Below are positions 1 to 6,387 of a stretch of 8,089 nucleotides of DNA, piece after piece. The notes beneath the pieces were generated by a model, which was not told where the DNA came from, searched no databases, and saw nothing but the letters and a program-made list of their open reading frames with translations. Origin of the DNA: Anaerolineales bacterium (GTDB lineage Bacteria > Chloroflexota > Anaerolineae > Epilineales > JAANWY01); assembly GCA_018263655.1 (NCBI GenBank), contig JAANWY010000028.1, positions 1-8,089 on the forward strand, in the 5' to 3' direction. The number at the start of each line of letters is the position of its first letter. Position 1 is the stretch's first letter. The position numbers and the translations under genes were made by a program.

Positions 1-56
1 CAGCAATTCTAATTATGGCACGAAATCGGGTGCTGGCCGTGCAAGAAGCATACTGA

Positions 57-120
57 GTAGGCGTCAGCCGTATCGAAGTGTGCTTCTTGTGCGGCCAGCA
101 CGCTTCGATACGCTCGCTAC
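57..120. repeat. Core palindrome of the left element, 'gtag...cgtatcgaag / cttcgatacg...ctac' type
   Basis: Arm 69-78 (cgtatcgaag) pairs perfectly with 103-112 (cttcgatacg), and the outer gtag at 57-60 pairs with ctac at 117-120. The bases between the inner and outer arms are asymmetric: 8 on the left, 4 on the right. The palindrome at the other end of the window (7974-8089) has the same order of parts and the same asymmetric gap, so both belong to one repeat family. The loop, 79-102, carries one arm of the competing 30-50/81-101 hairpin. Confidence 0.7.
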
Positions 121-139
121 CCTTCGACAGGCTCAGGAC
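121..139. repeat. Interspersed 'ccttcgacaggctcaggac' repeat
   Basis: This 19-bp word directly abuts the core palindrome. From memory, it and its complement recur in intergenic DNA of many draft genomes of Chloroflexota and other phyla. It is often mistranslated into spurious hypothetical proteins containing strings such as PFDRLRT or PEPVEG. Both of those strings appear here in spurious frames crossing the site, which supports the identification. A degraded second copy seems to lie at 6416-6434. Confidence 0.6.
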
Positions 140-214
140 GTCGCTCAGCATGCTGGCCGCCATAATTAGAATTGCTGGGTTCTGGCAGCCTCAGTTCCTT
201 TCGCACCTGGTTTG

Positions 215-223
215 TGGTATACT
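215..223 (+). promoter_or_regulatory. Extended -10 promoter for the methylase-like gene
   Basis: The string tggtatact is a TGn extended -10 followed by TATACT (5 of 6 to consensus) at 218-223. A poor -35 candidate, ttcctt, lies at 195-200 with a 17-bp spacer, as is usual when an extended -10 compensates. Transcription would begin near 230, giving a leader of about 25 nt before the ribosome binding site. It sits just outside the left repeat element. Confidence 0.5.
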
Positions 224-242
224 CAGGATCATAATCATAGAC

Positions 243-248
243 GGAGGG
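243..248 (+). promoter_or_regulatory. Ribosome binding site fixing the GTG start at 256
   Basis: The string ggaggg ends 7 nt before the GTG at 256. It decides this start over the out-of-frame GTG at 251. Confidence 0.75.
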
Positions 249-255
249 ATGTGGC

Positions 256-2454
256 GTGAGCGCGAAGCATCTTATCCCGTTTGACAATTCGGAGTCGACC
301 GCCTCCTTCTGGGCCGGCATCATCCACCAGCACTCGGCGCCTGGCGATATTGTGCTGGTGCCGTTTGCTGACGATGTCGCCATCGCCGGTGCGGCGCTCG
401 AGCAGAACCGGCGCGTGGCCCTGCTCGTCCGGACGCCATCCCAGCGCCTCCGCCTGCAGGGCCGGCTGGCGCCTACCAGTGAGGGAGGCCGCCGGCGCGC
501 CCTGGCCCAACTCGCCGGCACGACGAAGCGCGGTACCCCGCTGGACAGATACATCAACGACCTCTACAGCACAACTTGCCCCCACTGCGGCGACCCGACG
601 CCAGCCACCGCCTTCATCTGGGATGAGGCCCGCGGGGCGCCAGTCGCCAAGGAGCTGACTTGCGAGGCCTGTGGATTTCACGGCAGCGCGCCGGCCGACG
701 ACACGGACGTGGAGCGCGCCAACCAAATCGAGCGCCGGGGACTCAGCTTCTGGTTCCTCCTGGAATGGCTTGCCGACACCCAAGACACATCGGGGCGCGA
801 AATCGCCCGCCGGCATCTGGAGACATCATACAGCCCGCGCAATTTGACAGCACTGGCGGACATCACGCGCAAGGTCGATGCTGAGCTCTCTGATGACCCA
901 ACCTCGCAGCATTTTTTGCGCCTGGCCCTGCTCCACGGCCTCGACGCCGGCCGGCGACAGCCAACCTCGACGAATAACGAGGGGATCGTCGAGCGCAATA
1001 TCTGGCACCTGCTCACTCACGCCCCAACAGCCGAAGACATCGATGCACCCATACGCCTGGCTGCTGATCTCGAGTCCTTTCTCCGCGAGGAGGATGTGCC
1101 GGCCAACGTCGTGTTGAGCGCCGGCCCCATCCATCAATTAGCCCGGCAGTTGCCCTCGGAGCGCTTTGCCCTGATCCTGGGGGCGCCACCTGCGCTCAAC
1201 GCTCGCGCCTGGATCTGGGAGCAGCTGTGGAGTCGCTGGGTGTTCGGTCGGCGTGCCGCCGGCGCACTCCAACCACCGATCGGCGGCTGGCCGCGTCACG
1301 TGCGGGCGTTGGGTGTCACGATGGGTGCCCTGGTGCCGGCTCTCTGTCCGGATGGCCGCATCCTCTTCCGCTTTCAGGATAATGCGGATCGAGCAGACGC
1401 CGTGCTGGCCGCCATGGCACCGCACGCTAGCCTCGACGAGCTCGCCTACCAACCGCCGCTGGTCGAGCCGGCCAACATGTTCGCCGCCGCCGGGGGTGCG
1501 TATTACGTGACCTTCACACCGGAGCCGCCAGCACCGCCACCCGATATCGAGCCGCCGGCCCTGGCGACCGCCATCGAGACCGCGGCCGTCGATGCCGCCA
1601 CAGACCTGCTGCGTGCCAGAGCGGAACCGCTACCCTACGCTTCGATTCTCACAGCGGCGACAACGCGCCTAGCCCGATCGGAGTTGCTGCACCAGACTAT
1701 GACGTGTCTTGACGCTGACATCTCGCCGTTGGCCTTCGCGAAGCAGCATATGCGTCAGGGGCTTCGAGGCGCTCTGGCCCAGGGGGACTTGGTCGCCGTC
1801 GCAGGTCACACCCCCACTCATTGGTGGCTGCCGGAGGCGCCGCCGGCCGACCCCCTGACCGAGCGGGTCGAGCAGGTTGTCGTCGACCTGCTCGACGACC
1901 AGGAAAGCGTGACCACGTCTGAAATCTACCGCCACATGAAAGGCTGGCTAGTGCCCGAAGCGGAGTTGGTCGAGGCGTTGCTCACGGCCTACGGCGAGGA
2001 AACCGAGCCAGGTGTATGGGCCCGGTGCCCGATCGACGAGGGAGAACGAGAAAGCGTTGAATGGGCGTTGCGCCGGCTGGGGGAGCGGCTGGCGTTCGCC
2101 GTCGGTGCCGGCATCGCCGACGTCGTTTGGGGTGAGGGTGGGCGCGCCACGCATGTCTTCAACATCGTAGAGACGGGGCGCTGGAGTGAGGTCCCAGTCG
2201 ATGTATTGCCAGAATCGGTGGCCGGCTACCTCATCCTGCCGGATCGCCTGGTCAACCTGGTCCGCGTCAAACTTCTGCGCAACCCGCTGTGGCGTCAGAC
2301 GTTAGCCGAGGGTGGTTGGCAATTGGTCAAGGTGCGCCACCTTATGGCGCTGACCAACGCCGAAGCAGTTGATCGGCAGGACTTCAAGAAGATCCTGGGC
2401 CTCGACCCAATCATTGAACAGGCCGAGGCCCAAATTCCGCTATTCTGGGATTGA
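256..2454 (+). CDS. Zn-ribbon adenine-specific DNA methylase-like protein, probably catalytically inactive
   Basis: This 732-aa protein has the layout of the large Zn-ribbon DNA methylase family (COG1743-like). Residues 18-60 match the SAM-binding region; a four-cysteine Zn ribbon follows at C108, C111, C136 and C139. A YSPRNLTAL segment (192-200) corresponds to the YTPRQL region of the family, and the catalytic-motif region is at 303-335. A C-terminal part of about 300 residues is probably helical or winged-helix. The SAM motif, usually DPFxGSGT, reads VPFADDVA here (35-42). The usual D/NPPY/F reads LGAPPAL (308-314). Key acidic, glycine and catalytic residues are therefore missing. The GTG start is supported by ggaggg at 243-248 with a 7-nt spacer. 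By inference it binds DNA or a partner without methylating. Family assignment is moderately sure, loss of activity likely but untested. Confidence 0.7.
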   Translation: MSAKHLIPFDNSESTASFWAGIIHQHSAPGDIVLVPFADDVAIAGAALEQNRRVALLVRTPSQRLRLQGRLAPTSEGGRRRALAQLAGTTKRGTPLDRYINDLYSTTCPHCGDPTPATAFIWDEARGAPVAKELTCEACGFHGSAPADDTDVERANQIERRGLSFWFLLEWLADTQDTSGREIARRHLETSYSPRNLTALADITRKVDAELSDDPTSQHFLRLALLHGLDAGRRQPTSTNNEGIVERNIWHLLTHAPTAEDIDAPIRLAADLESFLREEDVPANVVLSAGPIHQLARQLPSERFALILGAPPALNARAWIWEQLWSRWVFGRRAAGALQPPIGGWPRHVRALGVTMGALVPALCPDGRILFRFQDNADRADAVLAAMAPHASLDELAYQPPLVEPANMFAAAGGAYYVTFTPEPPAPPPDIEPPALATAIETAAVDAATDLLRARAEPLPYASILTAATTRLARSELLHQTMTCLDADISPLAFAKQHMRQGLRGALAQGDLVAVAGHTPTHWWLPEAPPADPLTERVEQVVVDLLDDQESVTTSEIYRHMKGWLVPEAELVEALLTAYGEETEPGVWARCPIDEGERESVEWALRRLGERLAFAVGAGIADVVWGEGGRATHVFNIVETGRWSEVPVDVLPESVAGYLILPDRLVNLVRVKLLRNPLWRQTLAEGGWQLVKVRHLMALTNAEAVDRQDFKKILGLDPIIEQAEAQIPLFWD
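1867..1896 (+). repeat. Perfect 11-bp inverted repeat inside the methylase-like gene
   Basis: Bases 1867-1877 (gtcgagcaggt) are the exact reverse complement of 1886-1896 (acctgctcgac), with an 8-nt loop at 1878-1885. In mRNA this would form a stable GC-rich hairpin. No T-run follows, so it is not a terminator. It encodes the segment around VEQVVVDLLDD of the C-terminal part. Confidence 0.6.
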
Positions 2455-3672
2455 GGTAAGGAGTTCTTGAAGGTAGTTGACAATCTCCTCCTGATTGTCG
2501 AAGACGGCATCGAACTCGCCGGCACCGTAGAAATCCAGGTCTGTCACCAGATTGTCAGGTCCGCCGGCGTCATCCTGCTGGTGCCAGGCGAAAGGCTCGA
2601 ATATCACGACGTAGTTTTCCACCTTCTCCCATTGCGCTTCTGACAATTCTATCTCAACAGGCTCCGACGTGCCCTGTTGCAAGCGGGCGGTACCGTCGTC
2701 GAAGATCACAAGCACATCGTCGAAGCCGGCGACCCCGCCGGTCCGCCGGAACTCCAGTACGGGCTCGGAATCGTCGCCTTGCGGCACCTGTAGGGTTATG
2801 GTCGCCGCTTGGATCTCGCCGCTGTCCAAGAGAATCCCCTCGGCGCTGACACGGTCGCCAGCATCGATGTGGCCTTCCAGCCGGCCCGCCGGCAAGACCT
2901 CCGTGTCCGTGAACCAGGCTACCTGTCGTTCACCTCCGGACTCCGTGACCACCGTCATCGTACGAGCGCGGATATCGAGCGACTGTATCTGCCCGGCGGC
3001 TGTGTCCCGCGTCAGATCAGGCGGCGGACCGAACGTGTTCACGACGGGCTCCACAGAAGGCTGATTGTAGCCGTAGGCGTGGATCACAAAGAACTGCCCG
3101 TCACGCTGGATGATGTAGTACAAGGAGGTCCCGTACACATCGCCCCACGCCTGAATGCGGCGCGCCCGCAGTCCGTTCACCCGGATGTCGAGTTCACTGA
3201 GCGCTTCATTCCCAAAGCTACGATCTTCCTGAACGTCATCAAGATTGGCATAGCCCGCTTCAGAGTCTAGCACCGATATGGAGAATACCAGTGGCGGGAT
3301 GGTATTGGCGCCTCTGATTTCATCCGGGCCGGGCGCCGCAACCTCGATGCGGTCAGCGTGGCCGGCTCCTCGGGGCGTGATTTCCCAGTCAGTGGGAATC
3401 TGGATCGCGTAATCGTACGCCTCGTTGATGAACGTCCGAAACTCGTCGCTGACATCAGAGAGGGACAGCGGTGTCGGCGTTGGCACCGGCGTCAATGTAG
3501 GCCCGGTCGGCGCCGGCGTCGCAGTCAGAGGTGGCGGTTCTGTGGGCGGTACCGCCGTGGCTGGTGGCGGCTCGGTCGGTGTCGGCTGCGCCGGCTCATC
3601 GGAGCCTCCACAGGCTGCCAGAGAGATTGTAAGAATCAACACCAAGCTTACCAAGAGCGCAAATCGTTGCAT
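2440..3672 (-). CDS. Secreted lipoprotein: Pro/Thr linker, PsbP-like, DUF5666-like and emfourin-like domains
   Basis: The 410-aa product begins with a lipoprotein signal peptide (hydrophobic residues 4-20) and a lipobox LAAC, with C21 as the lipidated cysteine. It should be anchored on the outer face of the membrane. Residues 29-69 form a linker rich in Pro and Thr, typical of Chloroflexota surface proteins. About 70-215 resembles a PsbP-like fold (DYAIQIPTDW near 87-96). About 226-296 looks like a small beta-barrel of the DUF5666 kind (GQIQSLDIRARTMTV). About 305-408 resembles emfourin-type domains (EFRRTGGVAGFDD near 307-319). Domain calls come from pattern recognition and are tentative; the function is unknown. 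The ATG has aaggaga 12 nt upstream, slightly far. It lies 68 bp downstream of the oxidoreductase gene and may share its transcript. Its last codons overlap the convergent gene by 15 bp. Confidence 0.8.
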   Translation of the reverse strand: MQRFALLVSLVLILTISLAACGGSDEPAQPTPTEPPPATAVPPTEPPPLTATPAPTGPTLTPVPTPTPLSLSDVSDEFRTFINEAYDYAIQIPTDWEITPRGAGHADRIEVAAPGPDEIRGANTIPPLVFSISVLDSEAGYANLDDVQEDRSFGNEALSELDIRVNGLRARRIQAWGDVYGTSLYYIIQRDGQFFVIHAYGYNQPSVEPVVNTFGPPPDLTRDTAAGQIQSLDIRARTMTVVTESGGERQVAWFTDTEVLPAGRLEGHIDAGDRVSAEGILLDSGEIQAATITLQVPQGDDSEPVLEFRRTGGVAGFDDVLVIFDDGTARLQQGTSEPVEIELSEAQWEKVENYVVIFEPFAWHQQDDAGGPDNLVTDLDFYGAGEFDAVFDNQEEIVNYLQELLTSIPE

Positions 3673-3740
3673 ATGTGATCTCTGTCTCCTTGTTCATAGC
3701 CCCACGACAAGTCGTCGATGCGACCGATAACCACCCCATG

Positions 3741-4772
3741 CTACCAGCTCTCTGCAAATCCCACCCGTCGTCCCATCTCGGCACTCTCCACGGCTCCGAA
3801 GACCATAGCCAAGCTCTTAATGTTGTCCGTGCAGATCGTCTCTGGCGTCGAGCCTGTCCTGACGGCGTTGACGAACTCACGGATCAAGCTGGCGTGACCA
3901 TCAACCCCCGCTGCGCCGGCGAAGGGCGCCACATCGACACCGTGCCACTCAGAGAAGAATCCGCCTGTCTCCGCTACCACTTGAGCCTGGAAGCCGTCGC
4001 CGCCATCCCACGTCACGCTCCCGTTTTCGCCGATGACGCGCCACTCACCCTCCCAGGTCGTGTTCAGACCCTCGGCGCACCAACTGCCACGATACGTGTA
4101 GACGATGCCGCCCGTCATCTCGAAGATGGCGACCGCCGAGGCGCCATGATCGTACCACGAGCCGGCGGGATTCCACTCTTTGCAGTACACCGCGAGCGGG
4201 TCGGCACCAGTGATCAGGCGGGCGGCGTCGAACGTGTGAATCGCCATATCCAGCAACAGCACGTGCTGCATGCGGTCGCGGAACCCGCCGAAGTGCGCGC
4301 CGACATAGAAATCGCTGTGCACGGTGGTGATCGGCCCGATTTCTCCAGACTCGAGGAAGTGCTTCAGCCGGCGGATGTTCGGGTCGTAGCGCCGATTCTG
4401 GATGACGGCGTAGAGCTTGCCGGCTTCCCGTGCAGCAGCCACCATCTTTCGGGCGTTGTCCAGCGTATCGGCCATAGGTTTCTCGCCGAGGACGTGACAC
4501 CCGTGGCTCAGAGCCTCCAGCGTCACGCCGGCGTGTGCCTCGGGCGTCGTACAATCGAACACCACGTCGGGCCGTGTCTTCCTCAGCGTCGCCGCTAGGT
4601 CCGTGCTGATCAGTGCATCGAGCGACTCGTATTCCGCTGCTCTCGCCTCGGCCACTTCTTCCTCGAGGTCAACCAAGCCAACCACTTCGAGGCCGGCGAT
4701 CTCCTGTATGGCGTCGAGCCAGGTCTGGCTAATGCTCCCACAGCCCACCAGGACGGCTCTGAGATTTATCAT
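3741..4772 (-). CDS. Gfo/Idh/MocA family NAD(P)-dependent oxidoreductase
   Basis: The product, 343 aa, is a typical length for this family of cytosolic sugar and cyclitol dehydrogenases. The N-terminal Rossmann fold shows VGCGSIS (9-15) and an acidic residue at D35 after the second strand. The family signature GEKPM (96-100) holds the conserved lysine K98. The C-terminal alpha/beta domain contains LLLDMAIHTFD (172-182), with D175 and H179 at the usual active-site positions. The start at 4772 is preferred over an in-frame start 30 codons upstream. The upstream part would overlap the ThuA-like gene by about 77 bp and looks like low-complexity read-through, whereas MINLRAVLVG is a normal family N-terminus. 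A weak ggtgg precedes the ATG. It follows the ThuA-like gene by 13 bp, so the two are an operon. The substrate is probably a sugar or sugar derivative but cannot be read from the sequence. Confidence 0.92.
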   Translation of the reverse strand: MINLRAVLVGCGSISQTWLDAIQEIAGLEVVGLVDLEEEVAEARAAEYESLDALISTDLAATLRKTRPDVVFDCTTPEAHAGVTLEALSHGCHVLGEKPMADTLDNARKMVAAAREAGKLYAVIQNRRYDPNIRRLKHFLESGEIGPITTVHSDFYVGAHFGGFRDRMQHVLLLDMAIHTFDAARLITGADPLAVYCKEWNPAGSWYDHGASAVAIFEMTGGIVYTYRGSWCAEGLNTTWEGEWRVIGENGSVTWDGGDGFQAQVVAETGGFFSEWHGVDVAPFAGAAGVDGHASLIREFVNAVRTGSTPETICTDNIKSLAMVFGAVESAEMGRRVGFAESW

Positions 4773-4785
4773 GCCACCATCATTT

Positions 4786-5508
4786 TCAAGACTCGAGCGG
4801 CTCGGGGACGTTGCCGAACTTGACTTCCGGGCCGGCAACAGGCGCCGCCCACCGTACAGCATTCGTGATCACCCGCAGCACTTCGGGCTGATAGTAGATG
4901 GGATAGGTTTCGTGGCCCGGGCGGAAGTAGAAGATCTTGCCCTTACCTCGCTGGTAGCAACAGCCGCTGCGGAACACCTCGCCGCCCTGGAACCAACTGA
5001 CAAAGACGAGCGTATCCGGGGCGGGAATGTCGAAACGTTCGCCGTACGTTTCGGCCTGGGGGATTTCGAAATATCCATTCAGCCCCTCAGCGATGGGGTG
5101 TCCTGGCTCGACAACCCAGAGGCGTTCCTTCTCGTCTGCTTCGCGCCACTTGAGGTTGCAGGTCGCGCCCATGAGTTTCTTGAAGATCTTGGAAAAGTGC
5201 GCTGAGTGCAGCACGATCAGTCCCATGCCGGCCAGCACGCGTTGATGGACCCGGTCGACGATTTCGTCCTCGACGTCGCCGTGCGCCATGTGCCCCCACC
5301 AGGTCAGGACATCGGTTTGGGCCAAGACGTCCTCAGTCAAGCCATGCTCAGGCTCGTCGAGTGTCGCTGTGCGCACCTGCATCCCTTCGGAACGCAGGTG
5401 CCGAGCGATAGCTTCGTGAATGCCGTCCGCATAGACCTCGGCCACTTCGGCATCGCTCTTTTCGTGTCGATATTCGTTCCATACGGTGACGCGTAGCGAG
5501 TCTGTCAT
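4786..5508 (-). CDS. ThuA-like domain protein (trehalose-utilisation family)
   Basis: The 240-aa protein matches the ThuA family along its whole length; the fold is glutamine-amidotransferase-like. Visible motifs are VWNEYRHEK (9-17), TWWGHMAHG (69-77), GLIVLHSAHFSK (96-107), GHP (136-138), ETYGE (153-157) and a C-terminal GKIFYFRPGHETYP (190-203). There is no signal peptide, so it should be cytosolic. In rhizobia thuA works with thuB, a Gfo/Idh/MocA dehydrogenase, in trehalose oxidation via 3-keto sugars. The next gene downstream here is of that same family, which supports an analogous role, though the sugar may differ. The ATG has a good aaggag 8 nt upstream (complement of 5517-5522). A near-consensus promoter lies about 160 bp upstream. 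Family is sure; the substrate is inferred only. Confidence 0.9.
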   Translation of the reverse strand: MTDSLRVTVWNEYRHEKSDAEVAEVYADGIHEAIARHLRSEGMQVRTATLDEPEHGLTEDVLAQTDVLTWWGHMAHGDVEDEIVDRVHQRVLAGMGLIVLHSAHFSKIFKKLMGATCNLKWREADEKERLWVVEPGHPIAEGLNGYFEIPQAETYGERFDIPAPDTLVFVSWFQGGEVFRSGCCYQRGKGKIFYFRPGHETYPIYYQPEVLRVITNAVRWAAPVAGPEVKFGNVPEPLES

Positions 5509-5662
5509 GATGATTGCTCCTTTTTTGGCAAAGTCCGACCAAAATCTACTGAACCCACTGTCCGAATTCGGTGTTTGTGTCTATTGGCATTGAGGTTACC
5601 TCTCCATCCTTTGCTTACCTGGGTCGCTTTGAGGTTCTCGATCATCACATGCCGGCCCTACG
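5509..5662 (-). promoter_or_regulatory. Long 5' leader of the ThuA operon with short palindromes
   Basis: The predicted transcript has about 150 nt before the start codon. The stretch holds a perfect 10-bp palindrome ccgaattcgg (5562-5571), an 11-bp odd palindrome gaggttacctc (5592-5602), and a direct repeat gtccga at 5533-5538 and 5560-5565. They could be operators for a sugar-responsive repressor. I do not recognise a known riboswitch or a specific regulator site. Short open frames here look spurious. Confidence 0.3.
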
Positions 5663-5668
5663 GGCGAG

Positions 5669-5697
5669 ATTATAGAGCCTCTGAACGGTCAGGTCAA
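5669..5697 (-). promoter_or_regulatory. Sigma70-type promoter for the ThuA/oxidoreductase operon
   Basis: Read on the minus strand, TTGACC (5697-5692, 5 of 6) is followed after exactly 17 bp by a perfect TATAAT (5674-5669). Transcription should start near 5662, giving a leader of about 150 nt before the ThuA-like start codon. Confidence 0.7.
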
Positions 5698-5736
5698 TTG
5701 TTCTCTCTACCGCCCTTTCCCCGATCGCTCACCGAT

Positions 5737-5765
5737 TTGACACCCAATCTCAGCTTGGTTATGAT
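5737..5765 (+). promoter_or_regulatory. Near-perfect sigma70-type promoter for the small gene pair
   Basis: A perfect TTGACA (5737-5742), a 17-bp spacer and TATGAT (5760-5765, 5 of 6) place transcription start near 5772, about 30 nt before the ATG at 5801. It points away from the thuA promoter. The two -35 boxes are 39 bp apart, so a regulator bound between them could affect both. Confidence 0.75.
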
Positions 5766-5800
5766 TTCATCAGTCTGATGGGTGAAGATCAAGAGGCTTC

Positions 5801-6115
5801 ATGAAGCGTACCGTATCCTTTGAACACAACCTTGCGCCAAGCAGCATGATGCGAGTTCGATTTGAGAAGGAACGTGGTCAAATCACGTCCTTTATGGTTC
5901 AGCTTGAGTGCCTATTCGGTGATGAACGGCATCCGGTCGTTCGTTACGATACAGCCCATGATTTCGCTCATCTTGATGTGATGCGACCAGATGGCACAGC
6001 GGAGAAGACCGCGTTGCCGATTTCTAGCTATAACGAGGCGCTAACCTTCGCATATGAAGACATCAAGGCCAACTGGCAAACCTATCGGGAGCGATACCAG
6101 AGGTGGATGGAATGA
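5801..6115 (+). CDS. Small conserved protein (DUF7718-like), first gene of a two-gene operon
   Basis: The product is 104 aa, soluble, with no signal peptide or membrane segment. The pattern RVRFEKERGQITSFMVQLE (19-37), followed by HPVVRYDTAHDFAHLDVMRPDGT and a C-terminal NEALTFAYEDIKANW, is one I associate with a small uncharacterised family found in Chloroflexota and cyanobacteria. I recall it as DUF7718 but am not certain of the number. The ATG at 5801 has a short-spaced gagg at 5793-5796. Its stop overlaps the next start as ATGA (6112-6115). Base composition is near 50% GC, well below the flanking genes, which hints at transfer or weaker selection. The function is unknown; the layout would suit one half of a toxin-antitoxin-like module, but no nuclease, kinase or DNA-binding motif is visible. 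Confidence 0.8.
   Translation: MKRTVSFEHNLAPSSMMRVRFEKERGQITSFMVQLECLFGDERHPVVRYDTAHDFAHLDVMRPDGTAEKTALPISSYNEALTFAYEDIKANWQTYRERYQRWME
6100..6106 (+). promoter_or_regulatory. Ribosome binding site inside the upstream gene
   Basis: The string gaggtgg lies in the last codons of the first small gene, 5 nt before the ATG at 6112. It selects this start and supports coupled translation. Confidence 0.65.
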
Positions 6116-6387
6116 AAGACACTGAAATGTTTGAGACGAACATCGATTTACAAGCCGCATTCATGCAATATGTTATCGACCGGCCAGAAATCCTGGACCA
6201 GATGCCGGACAACTTTCGCCTGCTGATCCTGTCCGAGGATGATGCGGAGCTAAATTGGCGCAACCTTGAGCTGCTGAAAGAACAGGGCGATGCAGAGAAG
6301 CCACTAGTCATCGTCCGCATGCAGACTCGGAAACGCGTTGATCTGAGTACCTATCCTCCCCAAATCTACACGCCCATTGCTGCCTAA
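6112..6387 (+). CDS. Small conserved protein (DUF5647-like), second gene of the operon
   Basis: The 91-aa product has the DUF5647-type pattern. An N-terminal helix FETNIDLQAAFMQYVIDRPEI (7-27) is followed by a strand RLLILSEDDAELNWRNLELL (36-55) and by KPLVIVRMQTRKRV (63-76). It is soluble and has no signal peptide. The ATG at 6112 is chosen over a GTG at 6103 because gaggtgg (6100-6106) sits 5 nt upstream. That choice gives the classic 4-bp ATGA overlap with the first gene and implies translational coupling and balanced amounts of the two proteins. I know of no experimental function. It could be a partner or antidote of the first protein, or both could be subunits of one complex. Confidence 0.8.
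   Translation: MKDTEMFETNIDLQAAFMQYVIDRPEILDQMPDNFRLLILSEDDAELNWRNLELLKEQGDAEKPLVIVRMQTRKRVDLSTYPPQIYTPIAA

Larger units (their letters stand above)
1..177. repeat. Nested inverted-repeat element with 19-bp perfect ends (MITE/REP-like)
   Basis: The first 19 bases (cagcaattctaattatggc) recur as a perfect reverse complement at 159-177, so an AT-rich terminal inverted repeat encloses a GC-rich core. Inside lie further arms. Positions 30-50 pair with 81-101 (21 bp, two mismatches), 91-100 pairs perfectly with 151-160, and 69-78 pairs with 103-112. Because 91-101 can pair with either side, the element can fold in mutually exclusive ways. No transposase is encoded. It resembles a small non-autonomous element or a composite of REP-type palindromes. 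The window starts exactly at the outer arm, so the true left edge may lie outside. There is no sign that it codes for protein; the open frames crossing it read through the palindromes. Confidence 0.75.

Noticed and set aside
78..284. Plus-strand frame of 68 codons near the left end
   Set aside because: It starts inside the palindrome, and PFDRLRT is repeat translation. It overlaps the promoter, RBS and start of the real gene.
235..816. Minus-strand open frames of 193 and 146 codons (to 557) within the methylase-like gene
   Set aside because: Antisense shadows; one also runs through the left repeat element, and its PEPVEG end is the known mistranslation of that repeat.
3704..3715. acgac-aa-gtcgt palindrome between the oxidoreductase and lipoprotein genes
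   Set aside because: The 2-base centre is too tight for a hairpin and there is no T-run; too short to call an operator or terminator.
3675..4598. Plus-strand open frame of 307 codons
   Set aside because: Antisense to the Gfo/Idh/MocA gene, with no family resemblance.
4773..4862. 30-codon N-terminal extension of the oxidoreductase
   Set aside because: It overlaps the ThuA-like gene and reads as low-complexity sequence; the internal MINLRAVLVG start fits the family exactly.
5575..5778. 67-codon plus-strand frame between the divergent genes
   Set aside because: It has no RBS, spans both promoters and shows no protein-like pattern.
6103..6111. GTG start nine bases upstream for the DUF5647-like gene
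   Set aside because: It lies inside the ribosome binding site that serves the ATG at 6112.
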